A stretch of DNA of 64,000 bases from assembly GCA_013398615.1 (NCBI GenBank), contig VZSR01001685.1:30467556-30531555 (forward strand). Reading direction: 5' to 3'. The first letter of the stretch is position 1; each line of letters begins with the position of its first letter. The notes below the pieces were generated by a model, which had not been told where the DNA came from, ran no database searches, and saw only the letters and a program-made list of their open reading frames with translations. This stretch comes from Brachypodius melanocephalos (Eukaryota; Chordata; Aves; Passeriformes; Pycnonotidae). A program made the position numbers and the translations under genes. Below, piece after piece: positions 1 to 13,426 of this stretch.

Positions 1-3000
1 ATGGGTGAGCCTTCTGTGTGCCTGAAGTTTGGGAGTGAGTTTTGTTTCCTGGCCCTCATGCTATTCCAGCAAAAGATAGTGTTGTGATGGCACATTCGTA
101 TTTCAGAGCATTACCTTGAAAGTAGCATAATCTATACAGAGTGCTGTATATGCTGTGACTATTTTTACTGTACACTTCATTGCAGGCTGCCACTAGAAAA
201 CAATATTCACAATTTGATTTTTTTTAAATGTAGACAAGAAGTTGTGAATATGCAGCAAATGTGCTGTGAGCAAACTTAAGACATACAAGTAAAAATAAAA
301 AAATCCAGTGGTTCCAAATGTGAGTGCAAGGAAAAATGTGACAAATCAGACATTTCTTGGAAAACCTTGGTAGAAATGTTTTTCCTGGAGATCCTATTCT
401 CAATTCCCAGGAAAAGAGCAGGCAAGATACCAGAGACCAACGGATTTCTGAAAATAATTTTAATTTTTAAGAGTATTGAATGTCTATCATGTTCCACAGA
501 CCATGTCAAAAGAAAGGCAGTAGGCTTCCTTGTGGATCAGACACACTTCTAGGTGTAAAATGGGGGAGAATTGCACAGCCTCCTTGAAAACTGTCTTTTC
601 ACAGCCACTCTGAGGTTTTAAACGCATAAAAGCAGCAGGGCTAATAATGAAATTAATGAGGCTTAGGATTCATACTGTTTACAATGCAAAAATGCCCAAA
701 GCACAGTCAGTGATGGGAAGCTGAACTGAGTTCACCATACGGCCAAATTGCAGTTTTCATAGGGAGAGTGATGTAATTAAACTCACTCACGTGCAGGACG
801 TTATTCATAGGCTAGAGGTCTTCATGTTCTACCATCAGCAGAAATTCCTACATTTGGCTTTTTTTATGAGTAGATAATTCCTGCTAAGGTGAATTTTTAC
901 TGCCAGAAGACTGTGATGTGTATTCCCGAGACTCTAAAATTTCAGAAAAGGACATTTTGCAGGAATGTAGTGAAAGGGAATTATTTTGGTATAAAAGAAG
1001 AAGGAATTCAACCTGCCATTTCCAGATATTCTGCAAAGCTTAACATTACAAAAATCTACTCTCAGATTGTACTTCTTTATGTGTATTTCTACATGTGTAC
1101 CTCATGTATGAACAGATATATGCAGATATATATGGTATATATGCGTGTATAGATGTATGTAAGCAATACTTACTCATATGTAAGTGTGTGTGCTTAAGAT
1201 AAGGCTGAGAATTGTTTCCTGAGCCACAGCAAAGTTGTACAAATTGTGTTATGTAAACTAGTGGTTAAAGCATTCAGTACATGAATCGTATTTTGCACAG
1301 CTGCTACTCAGAAAACCACCACTGTTTTGGCTTCTTTTCTTGTTCAAGAGCTGGGTCAGATTTCTACTTGACATAGCATTACGCTTTCATTTTAGGGGGG
1401 GAGGTTTGACAGTGATACAGCATGAACAATTTAGCTGCTATCTGATGGAAGAGAACTTGCAGCTGTGTAAGATTCTATTTTGAAAGATTTTTGGGCTAGG
1501 CTAGAGTAAAGAAGGGCCCTCATCCATACACTTCCCTGATGTCTTATCATTATAAACAAGATTTGAAGGATACTGAAAGTCTTGTGCAGGATTTGTAGGA
1601 GGCTGACAGTGTAAGAAGCCAGCGCTTCACTCATGCATCTACTAGAATCAAAAATCTAAGCCAACCTCTTGCTCAAAGCTGAGCCAAGTCTGAAATCAGA
1701 CTGTATTGTTCAGGGCCATGACCAGTCATGTCTCGGAAATTTCCAGGAGTGGAAGTTCGACAGCCTCTCCACAAGCCTATTCCTATTGTTGCTTCACAGC
1801 ACTCAAGAATTTTTTTTTTCTTTTTTCCAGTCACAATTTCTCCTGCTTCAGTCTGTAATTGTTGTGTCTTCATTTTTCCCTGAGCACCTCTGAGGAGTCT
1901 GTTTTTTCTTTCTTTTCGTGAACCTCCCACTAGTCATTAAAGACAACTACATCTCCCCTGAAATGTCTCCATATTGAACAAGTCCAGGTCTCCTACTTTC
2001 TTCCTTCATGCATTTATGTCAGTGACTTAATCTCAGTGGATCTGTGCTGTTGAAGTTTTTCCATTTCTCTCTTGTACTGGCAAACCCAAAACTTAACATA
2101 ATTTTCACTAGAGTTGAAACACTGAAATTTCATTAACCACCCAGATGATATAAAGGCAGAATTAATTGCCATGTAAGTCAAATATCGGGTTCAAGGTGTA
2201 ACAGGTGTTAGCAGTTTCCAGTAGTGATCAACATAAATTTCTGAGGATCTAGTTCAGTAAGAAGCCTGAGATCACACAAGAGGTCAACATCGAAATAATA
2301 TAAAGGAAAACATTTTATAACAGAGACTCCTCTTCCTCTGTTGGTGGTTTGTGCTAAGCTATTTTTGTTCCTTGCAAGATGACTGTTTCATACCTTGGTG
2401 ATTTCAAACAAAGTGCTATTTAAAATTGAAATGTCAGCTTGACTGGGAAAAAATGATCCAGAAATCACTGAAAGGAAAAGCCTGTGACAGATTATTTTTC
2501 CTAGCCTTGCCGAAAATATTGATTCTCTTTATAAATTCTGTATAGCTTGGTGGTAAATACAAAAGGCATACAGGGGGCACATAGATGATTTCAAGAGCGG
2601 AACTCAAACTTTATACAGCAGCATCTATGTTTTAGCATAACTCCCTACACAATTAAGATATGAAAAATTTCATGTTGTAAACTTCCCTGGTGTTCTTCTC
2701 ATCTTTTTGTTGATGGCATAATTTGCACTATTATGATGTGGAAATACAGCAGTGCATTCACCTTTGATAAGCACACTGCTGGTTGACTTAAAATACTGTT
2801 GCTAAGTGAAGCAAAAATTTACCTTTTCAAGTAGTAGTCTTTGTCTCAAATACAGCCAGAATCTCGATACAACCTTTAAAAAAATAGCTGTTCACCACAA
2901 CTTCAAAAAGTCAACCATTAAATAACAGATTTTAAAAAAAAAAAAGTTATTCTCACACCTACTCAGCATTCCACTCTTACCTGATTCTGACAGACACAAA

Positions 3001-6000
3001 TGCTGATGCTGATTTTGGTTTGACTGTTATGTATTACATTGGTGCCACTAAGCCACACATCCACATGTGCATGTTCTGCAATGTTGCTTCGCTTTGGAAT
3101 ATTTCACATTATGGTATCAACAGAAAACTCATCTCCTCACGTCTGAAATTCTATTTGTGAGGTTCTGTGCCTGAGGCCAGACTGTCTGGGTAATAACCAA
3201 CACGGTTAATGGGGGCAAGGACTCTCCTCCTCCTTTACTCAGGAACACAGTTGCAATCTCCTTGCTCTCTGGAGAGAATAAGTCAACCAAAGGGAGAAAG
3301 ATAAGGGATAGGACTACAGCACATCTTTAAGGTTTGGTTTTTCCTGCTTTGTTTCAGGAGATTATTGTCACAGGAAATGGAGCGGTCTCTGCAATCAGAA
3401 AGATATGGAGACACCATTATGATGGCTTGCTATGGGGAGAATTCCTGACACACCAAGGCCAGTGGTGGCTGGACCTTTCTAAGCTCCTCATTTTTGTAGT
3501 AGTCTTAAATAGAAGGGCATGTCAGTCAGTGATACTATCCCCTCTGTGTCACAATAAAAAATGAAGTAAACATGGGAAAGAAATAATTTTTGGTGTGTTT
3601 GCGATATATTTTGAAAGGTCCTATAAGGTTACGAGCATTATCTGGAAAGCCAGCTGTGCTCTTCACTCCTCCCTGCTCTTGATAAGTTCCTTACTCAAAT
3701 GGAGGACAGGTTGAACGTCGTTTACTGACGTTCTGAACTTTATCTGCTGGTCCTTATCTCTTCTGCCACGCAAAATACGTACATGAGAACCTTAATTTCT
3801 GCACGTTAGCAGCAAAAAGAGTAAAAAGAAGAAGCAAGTCATTCATTCATCTGTTTCTCAGACCTGAATGCAAATGAGTGATTACAGTCCACGATATCAG
3901 AGAAGAATATCAGTGTAGAGCACACATCCCTCCCTTTGACAGAATTAAAGACCTGGTTAGTGCTGCATTCTCTCAGTGTACGTGGTGCAGGATGTATCCT
4001 GTGTTAGTTAATGCTGCACATCCAGCCCCAGATTGCTGCTGTTATTGCTGCTGAAGAAGCAGCAAGCTGAGTAATGAGTGAGGCTGTATCACAGCAAGCG
4101 CTTCACACAGACAGGGAATTGTCAGCCTCAGAAAAGTTACACTCAGGACCAACAAAGCAGGTTAAAGAAGGTGAAGGGATAAATGAACCTAGCTCTCTTT
4201 GCAGGGTCATGTCCCTGCTGGAAACACTCCCTTCCACTACACTTTGTGACCATATGGTAAATACAGGCAGGGGCCTGTTATGTACAAAGGGCATCTGGAG
4301 CTCGCAGTGAAAAACAACTGACCTCCACCAGTTCACCAGGCATGCTGCCCTGGCCCTGCCCTCACTGCCATGGCTGGTAACAAGCTCGTGTGCTCATTGC
4401 TGCTGGGGACCTTCCAAGCGTTTGTGGAGCTCAGCTTCGGTACAAGAGCAGAAAGGAGCAGTCACGTTTGTGACACCCCTCTCACTTGTACCAATGTGTC
4501 TGACTTTCTTATCAGATAAATATTAAAATTAATAAGTGTTTTTTCTCTTGATAATGAATGCAAGTGAGATAAACATATGGTCATGTTTTTATCTAATGTT
4601 AATTTTTAAGTATTTAGGATTTATTTTCTTGACACAGCAACACAGTTTGATGCTCTTATAGACATTAAATAATGTAGATCCATGGTAAAATAGAACTGTT
4701 CAGAAAACATATGCTGGGATCAGTGAGAATGCAGCTGAGCAGGAAATGTCTAAGTTTTAGTGCCCAACATGAGGCATAACATTATATTCAGGACTGTAAA
4801 AATTCATCACAGCCAGCGCATGACAGAACTTTTAATGTTATGCTTTAAGCAAGAAAGCCACAGTTCACAAATCTTTTAAAGTGTTCTGTAGCTGAAAACT
4901 ATCTTAGGTACCAGAAACAGAGCATTTTATGGAATATTGTTGGGAGAAGACATTTTCAGTTTTGCAATGGCTTTTATGGAGCCACTAGCCTGACAGATGG
5001 AAGCATTACCACTATTTGAAATAATACTCTACCTAACATCAGATAGACCACAAAATACTCAACCGTGTGCTAAAAGAAATCTCCTCATGCTGACAAATTT
5101 ACAGTCAAAAGAGCCACGTGAGATAAGTTCAGTATTTTACTTGTGAGAGAAATGGTGGTGTGTATAGCATTGTGGACAACTGCAATATTTTGGGAAAAGA
5201 TTTGACATTACAAAGCTTGAAAAGAGCATATTGTACTTAGTGGAAGTGAATCTTTTATACTAATAGATATTGTGTTTCTTTTGGAGACAGAAAAATATTT
5301 ATACTGTCCATTATTTGGAGGGAGGATATCCTCTTAACCAGATACCCCACTATTTATAAACAAAAACATTAAGAAAAAGTAGTTTCTGTGGGAAATGTTG
5401 GTTTTCTAATGTCAATATTAAATTGACATTGCCCTTTATTGTTAAAAGGGCAGTCAAGATACAGAGGTTTGGTTCCAGCTTATTGTAAAGGTTTGGTTGC
5501 ATAAATTGCATGCAGCTTTTGTTACTAATGTCACCACCATTAAAATCTGATTCAGTCTTACTTCTTTTAAAATGTGAATTTTTAAAATCTAATGAATTTT
5601 ATCAACATGAAAGAACCATTATTTTACCTGGTAATATTTGCAGCCAGGTCTTTGTTACAGTATCAAAATTTCTTCTGGTAGTTAAGAAATGTGAGCAATT
5701 TAAAGGCACAGTGAAAGGGATGGGACTCATCATGTTAATGAAATTGAGGTTTAATAATTAAATCCTAGTAACTCGAGGGGAAGTTATATTAAAAAACATC
5801 CCTTCAAGGCCTATGGTTCTGTAATTGCTGTGCAGTTTAAAGCCATTACAAATTCTCTGAAGTTGGCCATTCGACGTTTTTACTCGACATTGCATAACAA
5901 CCCGCGAGCTGCGGTGTGCACTACAATGAACTCCCTCGTGGTAGTGATAGCACTGAACATGCTGGCATTCAGTGAGGCTTCTACATGTTTCTCAGGCCAC

Positions 6001-6631
6001 TGCAACAAGTTACTCCTGCCTTGTGCCAAAACCTTTTCTTTGGCAGGCTTCACTTCATGGCAAATTGCCTGGGTAGGGACAGCTGTGAGATCGTATTTCT
6101 TTACATTTCAAGTCAAGTAGCACTTATCTATGCACAAAGGGCAGTGCCAGTAGTATTGAAAAGAAGGAAAAGAAATAAGAAGCCATTTGTTAATTCTAAG
6201 AGCTTTTTCTATAACCAAATAATATGTTGTTCCATGTGAACGGACTCATAGCTCTGAGCACAGGATGTGCTGCATTAGGTAACTGTGTATTATCCATTCT
6301 GCTGGATCAATAGCACTGAGCACTGGGTCGTGTATTATGTGGTTTATTCCTTCTTTCAGTCAAGGTCAGGTCAGTTAATATGGCAAGCCTTTGAATGATA
6401 TTTAATTAAAGCCAATTCAACAACAATCAATTTCCTCATACCTTTTACCATTAACAAAAGTATTCAATTTGCTGAAAAAGGTTCTTGGTTGGTAAAAAAC
6501 TTATATTTTTTAACTTAATTTCTGCCCTGAGGAGATCTCTTTTGTAGAAACTCTAGCTCAGTAGTTTTGAGTTTGTGCCTTATGGAGTGTTGTGTAACTA
6601 CAGAGGATCATCAATACCTGTAGCTGCATTA
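1..6631. other. AT-rich non-coding stretch, no gene seen
   Basis: I see no gene here. Open frames are short on both strands; the longest, about 96 codons near 5830-6120, has no recognisable domain and no convincing splice or start context. Only short homopolymers stand out, such as an A run near 2934-2945, an eight-G run near 1395-1401 and alternating TA sequence near 1115-1160. An octamer-like ATGCAAAT lies near 3869. A faint resemblance to a CR1 tail near 5795-5830 was too weak to call. Confidence 0.7.
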
Positions 6632-6690
6632 TTGCTAATATGACAGGTAGTTGCTAATATGACAGGTAGTTGCTAATATGACAGGTAGTT
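6632..6690. repeat. 19-bp tandem repeat, three perfect copies
   Basis: The unit TTGCTAATATGACAGGTAG occurs three times head to tail without a mismatch (6632-6650, 6651-6669, 6670-6688), followed by TT. Perfect identity suggests a recent slippage or duplication event, or a collapsed or expanded allele in the assembly. No gene context gives it a function. Confidence 0.95.
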
Positions 6691-6754
6691 TTCAGTTGCA
6701 GACCCTGACGTAGAGGAGTAGAGCTTAGGGAAGGGATTGTTAAAAATCATATGT

Positions 6755-6768
6755 TATATATATATATA
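6755..6768. repeat. Short (TA)7 dinucleotide run
   Basis: Seven TA units are followed by an AATAAATAAA-like extension. It is a common, probably length-variable simple repeat in AT-rich DNA. Confidence 0.8.
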
Positions 6769-9700
6769 ATAAATAAATGGAGGTGTGTCCTTCTCCTCCA
6801 CTCTACTCTGGGTGAGAGTTCAGTATAAAGTAACAAAAGCTCCACCCTTGCTTGCGTGCAAGCTCAGGGAAAAATACATCAAAAGTGTTCTAAATTTGAA
6901 AGTTTTCTCATATCAGTGGGAGAACAAGGTAAAAAATGAGTGGTTTTGAAAATGTCAGGAGAAAGTAAAATTATAGAGGTATTTAAAATACCGAATTTAA
7001 TAATTCTGTTAGAAGAAGTGACATACTTTTAACCTCAGGATTTTATGTTTACATGCATCCACGTGTGTTCACATGCTGTATCTAGTGTGGGCCATAGAGG
7101 TATAAAGCACATTTAACATCTTATTATGGAAATGTTACTTTTTTTTGGCAACACATGGCTCACTTGTTCCTTCTGATGAGTTATATCTGTGCTACTGCAC
7201 ATCTATGATAATGCAGTCTTCTGGGGCTAGTCTCTACAATTTTATCATCCTGAGGCCAAAAGGCCTATCCTGCCCTAACACACAAGTATTTTATTTATAG
7301 TCCAGTAGGACAGATGTCTTCCCATTCTTTATCTTTTATAACACTCCACTAATGTGATATCAGGTAGGGGAGAACTTGAAGTTAATTTCAGCTCAATGGG
7401 TAACCTTTGGCACAAGCACTTAAATATAAAGGCAGAGCAGAAACAAACAGTGGGATGCTGTAAGAGGGGAACAAACTCTCCTGCCAACATCTCCAAAGCA
7501 GCTGCCTCCCTTGAGGCAGAGTAAGTTAGCACTCATTAAGTTGGTTACTGCTACTTCCTTTGGGAGCCTGCAGTACAAACAACCTGATACATGCAGGGTG
7601 TCACATATCCTTAAAAAGTTCCAGGGTATCCTTACAGTCAGGTAAAGAAAAAGTATCAGGGTCATGATTCCCACATTTCTACTTGGCTTCTAGTGTCTTC
7701 ACATAAGTAATAAGTGCAGCTGAGCCAAATAATTAAAGATTCATTTTGATTTTACACTGTGCTATCCTAACCTCTTGGTTATGCTACCCAAATGTACAAG
7801 CTGATTTCCAATTTTGTGTAGCACTGAGAGCTGCAGACAGATGGTAATGGAGGGAAGGCACTTTGACCTGGAGTGGTCCTGCCCCTGCCTCACAGAGAAA
7901 ACACAGGTTTGTCCCCAAACTGAGCCTCTGCTAAGAAAAGAAATCCAGGAAGATCCCCTAATACCTGCTCTATTCCTTGCTGAAGAAAAGGTCCTGTTGG
8001 CTTAAGTTGATTTTTGACATGGATCCTCCTGCATGCAGCCCATAGTAAAAGCCATGAGATTATTTAGTTTCTTTTGTCAGCAGAACCACTCTGATGTTCC
8101 TTGTGTAGAACCAGTATATGTACCTGTCTGCAAAGGGGTGCTCTGAAACTCCCTGATATAGCACTTTGTATTTCCTCTCTCTGTCCTCTATCTTGGGGAG
8201 GTAGAGACCTCACACAGGTTCTGCTTTCCTGTACTAGACATGGAATTAAATCCTAGAAATGGAAAAAAAAAACCAAAAACCCAATCCAAACCAACCAAAC
8301 CAAAATGCCAGAAGCAAGTAAAAATGTAATTAGGAGCTGACACATTAATTTTTGCTGTGTTTCAACATGAAGTATAATAGGTTTTGGTTGAGATGAGGCA
8401 TCTGTGCTAAATCATGCCCTTGCCTGCTTAAGTGTAAGGAAAAAAAAAATAAAAAACCTTTTGACCTTGTTTTTTTTCAAAGATGACATTAATATTGCCT
8501 GAATCAATGTTCTGTCTCCATGAATAGCTGTTTCACACACTTTACAGAGATTCAGCATTTATATTTCTAGAAGCTTTAACAGCCTATCTCAGAACTTTAG
8601 AAATGACAGATAAAAGGAAAGTTTTCAAGGTTGTTTACTGTTTTGCAGGACTCAGTACTTTTACAGTTTGCATTTTTTATTTATCAAAAAACAGAATTGA
8701 CATTGCTACAGAATAAAAGAGATGACTGAGAATTATATTTTTGCACTCAGGTTTAGTTCATTTTCAAAGTCATCTCTGTGAGTTCAACTGCAGGTTTTCT
8801 CTCCTGCAACTTTACATTACTGAAATTTTACTGGGGATCTTGGTGAAAATCCTCAGGCTTAGAGGTAGAGTGACATTCCTAGAGACTCCTCTTCCTATAG
8901 TCTCAAATTATAAAGTCATCCCAGGTTATGGGGTCACACACTGGTTGTGCAGATCACAGGGCAGCAGCAGCAGCAGCCACTGCTGTAGTGGAAAAAGTGC
9001 ATTCCAGCAAAATAAAAGTGCCAGTCACTGGGGAGTGTGATTAGCAACAATGCACGTGCAAATAGAGACAGCAAATAAAGGACTCAGAGGACATCCCTGA
9101 AGAAGAACCACCAGGCAATGAGCATGTACAGGAAGAAAGGAAATTTTCTTTGTATATCTGCCACTAATGGTATGCATTTCATATAATAAAACATCCTGGG
9201 AAGTGCCAGACTCACAGTTTCATGTTGTTGTGCAAACTAACAATTTACACTGAAAAAATACATCTTTCTCATTCACAGTTTAAAAATGTCCCTTTAAAAT
9301 AGATTAATCTTTAAATTAATGAACAAACAACTCTGGTTTGCTGAGCTGTTATATAATACTACAGTATTTTAATTTGCAATTTTTCTGCCTTTACAGTATC
9401 AGAGGTGCCATCCACTTTTGCTTGTATTTGTTCTTCAGTAGTTTATTACCAAACACTACAAAGTAGCAATTTCTTTTCAGAGAACATCACAGAAAAAATG
9501 AGGAAAATAAAAAGGTAAAATCCCCATGAGAATGGACTGAGAGAGGGTGTTTTGCACAGCAAAGAACCTCCTGTTTCTGCATCTGAAATCTTGTCAAAGC
9601 CAGTAAAAATGTCACCCTAAAAGCTCTTTAAGGAATTTAGTGACAGATCAGAGCAGTGCACCAACACATCTATGACCTGCACCCTGGCAGGAACAGAAAT

Positions 9701-11270
9701 GAGGCATACACAGAAAGTGAGGTGATTGGACTGAGACCACTTTCCTATAGGAAAGTAGAATGGACCTGTATGTTTTTCTGTCACACACTTCAAACTAAGT
9801 CCTATAGCAGCTCCTGTTCGTGTGGTGTGAAAATTGCAGCCTCAAATGTTTTCTCAGGTATAACTGTGAGGTGTGTACAGCTCAGCAAGGTGAAATCTTA
9901 AAAGCCTAAACAGCACAGTCTTGCTGGGCCTTCAAGGTCAGCACGGGAGCAGCATCCTTAAAATGGACAAACCCTGCAGAAAGCCTGATGCTCTGGTGTC
10001 CCAGGCAGTCAGAGCTATATGTGAATTTAAAGCAACCCAGAGAGCAGCATTCCTTGAATACAAGACAAAGCTCAGTGCAATGATAAACTGGTCTCACTGC
10101 CTCACAAGTTCAACAGCATAGCACATACAGCATAAAATACCACAGCTCCATAATCATGTATAACAAGGTGCAGTGTTTGATTTCTAGCGGATTAACAGCT
10201 CCTACTGCTTGTTCTCCACTTGCTGTAGGAGTCTCATCTGATCTTACTGGCTTTTGCAACAGCAGTAACAGAGTGAGAGTCTGAACTCCACGCACCTGTG
10301 TTAACAAAACAGGATTATGATCTTCACAAATCTTCTTCAAAAGCTGAGGATTACTACTTCAGATATAAACAGCATGCACAGATGAATTGTACAAAAGCCA
10401 AATTTCTTTTAATAATTTGCTTCTAGTAACAAAAGAAAAGGAGAAGGAAGTTATGTGACATAGATGCCAAGGTGTCCACAGGCAGAATGTTTCTCTTGGG
10501 TTTTACCAGCCTAGACTGTGTAGGTACTTCATCCTGGAAAGATCAATATAAATAATTTGTGTATGAAACCAGGCTAATATTGAAGAGTTTAACTGTTATT
10601 TCCCAGCTCACTGCTAGTGGGTAAGCAGCTAGACTTCCACCTCTTGGATGAGGCCAGGAATAGAGTCCCCAGCCCCTGCTTAGTGCAGATGTTCTCTCAG
10701 GCAGAGATGCGGGACAGGATCTCTATGCCATGCTACAAGTAGTAGCCTTTCTCAGGTATTTTAGCTAAATAATAGAAAGATCTGGTGCCAGGTTCAGAAG
10801 TGTCAAACTCACCAGAAATCCGTGGGAGTACAGGGGCTGGGTATTTACCCAGAATTTTGCACCTATGGGATGAAAAGGTGTTCAGATAGATTCCCTACAA
10901 CTCTCAACATGCCTAAACTCATCAGGCTCTTGATCTGCTCACTCCTCATCCTGTCAGCTCTCCTCACTGCTGCAAGGGCAAGCAGGGCACATTCTGCTGA
11001 TACACTAAAACACCTCAGGAGGGCCAGAGATTCAGAGTTTCCCTCGGGGTCTTCTCCTATGTAATTTGATTTTGGTAACACAGATAAAGTGGGGTATTGT
11101 ATCCAGAAAAGCAGAAGCTAGAGATTTGAGGATTCTCCAGTTCAGGACCTGAAAGTCAGTAATCAGTGAGGTGAGATTTTGGCATGAAGAATTGTTTTTG
11201 AAAATTTGTCTCACTCTTCGTTTTCTCCCTTTATGACTCATTCTCCATCCTGCCTTCTTTCTTTCATATT
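6769..11270. other. Unique non-coding stretch with small simple repeats
   Basis: No gene is supported. Short simple sequences are an A/C-rich patch at 8263-8307 and five CAG units at 8962-8976. The longest open frame (99 codons, 8741-9040) includes those CAG units and shows no domain. Another frame at 10822-11064 has a hydrophobic run (LICSLLILSALLTA) that could look signal-like. It starts at an ordinary internal ATG, lacks splice context, and has a comparable open frame on the opposite strand, so I did not call it. Confidence 0.65.
8263..8307. repeat. A/C-rich low-complexity tract
   Basis: A run of A followed by irregular CCAAA and CCAAACC units. Such A/C-rich tracts recur in this window (also near 33360, 54256 and 60930) and are simple sequence, not genes. 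Confidence 0.8.
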
Positions 11271-11299
11271 AAAAAAAAAAAAAAAGAAGAAAAAAAAAA
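11271..11299. repeat. A-rich tract
   Basis: Fifteen A, then GAAG, then about ten A. It sits about 57 bases before the 65-base palindrome. It could be an old poly(A) tail, but nothing upstream resembles a retrotransposed body. Confidence 0.85.
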
Positions 11300-11355
11300 G
11301 AGTAACCCACAGATTACCATTAAAAAGTTTGCAGTTATCGTAGAAGACATTCCTT

Positions 11356-11420
11356 TTATAATTTGTCTGCTACGATGCGTGGCAACACTGTTGCCATACA
11401 TTGTAGCAGATAAATTATAA
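11356..11420. repeat. 65-bp near-perfect palindrome (inverted repeat, 32-bp arms)
   Basis: The left arm (11356-11387) and right arm (11389-11420) are reverse complements around one central base at 11388, with four mismatching positions. The arms begin and end TTATAATTT...AAATTATAA and meet at GGCAACA-C-TGTTGCC. In a plus-strand transcript, three of the four mismatches are G-U wobbles and one is C-A. All four are transitions, and three of them fall where the left arm has CpG and the right arm has CA or TG-type sequence, as expected if the arms were once identical and the right arm lost methylated CpGs. It could be a small palindromic DNA transposon remnant, an ancient conserved hairpin repeat of the Eulor/UCON kind, or a hairpin RNA locus. 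The structure is certain; the identity is not known. Confidence 0.93.
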
Positions 11421-13399
11421 CAAGCATTCATTGACCAGCATCCTCCAAACTAAGTAAACAAAAAAAAACCTCCTGTCTCGATGTAAATGTATGTATTTGC
11501 TGACTAAAATCAAGACAAGACAGAGATGAGTTTCTCAGATGCTCTCAGTCCAGAAAGACAGTGGAAATTTGTCTGAACAGAGACTTCTGTGTCTGAACAG
11601 TGCAACGGGTCAGATGAAAGCAGAAAGTAGCTATTCTAAAAATATATATTCATAATAAAGGCCTCAAAAAAGATGGCCTTTTCTATCAGGATTGTAAAAA
11701 TCCATGGGAAAGAATTAATTTTTCCCTTGATCCTCCTCAAATGCCATTGGTGGTTGCTGCACTTAACAGAAGTAGGTTTCCTCTCTGTATAAGGAGAAGC
11801 TGTGTGTGGGAAGCAGTGAAAAAGCCTGAGGTGCTCCTTCCTGAGTGCTTTCGCAAGCAGCTCAGTGGAGCTCACAAATGTCCCTTTAAACTCTTTCAGC
11901 TTTGAAAAATCAACAGGAGAATCTTAATACCAGAAAACAATTAGAGCTACTGAATCAAAATGTTTTGAATAAGGGATTGCAAGCACATGACCACATGGAA
12001 TTTTAAATTACATTTAAAATGGGGTTTTTTTATGCAACTGTCCTTCCTGTCACATTTTCAGACCTCCAGTGTTGTTTCAGAGAAATAGAAAATTTCTTAG
12101 TTTAATCTTCACCTAAACAAATAATCCCTTAAAAAACAGAATAATATTTTTAGTGTCATGTGCTGAGTCTTTTGAGTCACTTGGAAGAGTAAACAGAGCC
12201 CCCCCCGCCTGTTCCTGCCTCCTTTGACTCCTGCTTCCTTTCCCACGTGCTTTATTTCTCTGACTGTTTGACCCATGCCTGCGCCTTACAGGTACCATTG
12301 TCCTGCCTTGGCTCCAACAGATAATGAGCCACCAAAATGAGTTCTGCCACTGGGAAACCATAGCTGAAACTTTTCTACTTTGTGGGAAATATTTCCATGT
12401 GGGTGTCAGAGGCACTGGATCCTTTCCACAGAACAGCATAGTCTTCTCTTATCTTGACCTTTCTGCCTCTTCTTTTATTCTCTACTTCTTTTTTTTTTTT
12501 TTTCTGAGCTAATGGATTCTTGGCTAGCTTTACTGTTTGCTACAGATTATGCATGTCTTAAGATTTAGGTTTTTTAACTGAAGTATTCTGAGGAAAAAAT
12601 GTTTATTTCAGTCATGATAAGAGCTAGACTAAAAGAAAAATATTCTATTTTATTCACATCCCTCCAATGCCTAAATCCAGATTTCATTCCCAAAGGCAGT
12701 TTTTCAAGAGGAAGTGAGTTAAAAATATGATAGCTCAGAAAATGCTTCTCAGTTTTATTGCTGCTTAAACAATGTGTAAGATAAGTATGTGACAAGACAA
12801 CAATGTCACACTTAGAGGAATTTTTCCACTTTGAAGTTACATGTGGCTGGTCCACATTTGAATGTCACTGATGACACAGCAGAATATTATCTATATTTCT
12901 CTTTTCCATTCTCCCACTCATTTACCAAAAAATTATTATACTCAGTGCTCCCTACCTTACTGTGAATACATTTTCACAAGTATATACATTTGTCAAAGAC
13001 TTATGGTGAATCCTAAACTGTAGAACATTAAATAAATATTAAATGTTGAATGGCCTGTGTTAAACAACAATTCAAGAATGAGGCAGGAAGTCTTTTTGTC
13101 AATAACTGATCATAACCATATGGCAAACAGAGATGCACTTATGTGCCCTAATGCACATTATAAAATAGGTCTTCAGAAATTATAAAGTCCTTGTGTGGTA
13201 TTTTGTGATTTTAGACATATATGGGCCATGATACCAACAACATCATCCAACAAGGCTGTTTTGTGAGAACACACTGATTTTTTTAACTGGGGAACACTGG
13301 GCTTTCAACTGGGGCAGAAAACTTACTGATTGGATCCAAGTAGTAGCCATATTTTAGCAGCTTCTCTTAAGGCATTTTGCAAATTCTTTTGATCTATGA

Positions 13400-13426
13400 A
13401 CACCTCTATATTTGTAATAGAGGTGT
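13400..13426. repeat. Perfect hairpin, 10-bp arms, 7-base loop
   Basis: ACACCTCTAT (13400-13409) is followed by a 7-base loop and then ATAGAGGTGT (13417-13426). Arms of this length are only slightly rarer than chance in 64 kb, so function is not implied. Confidence 0.85.

Noticed and set aside
5795..5830. Weak likeness to a CR1 tail (CCCTTCAAGGCCTATGGTTC)
   Set aside because: Too short and lacks the octamer repeats and the preceding conserved stretch.
10822..11064. 80-codon frame with a hydrophobic run resembling a signal peptide
   Set aside because: No splice or promoter context, the hydrophobic run is internal, and the opposite strand is equally open.
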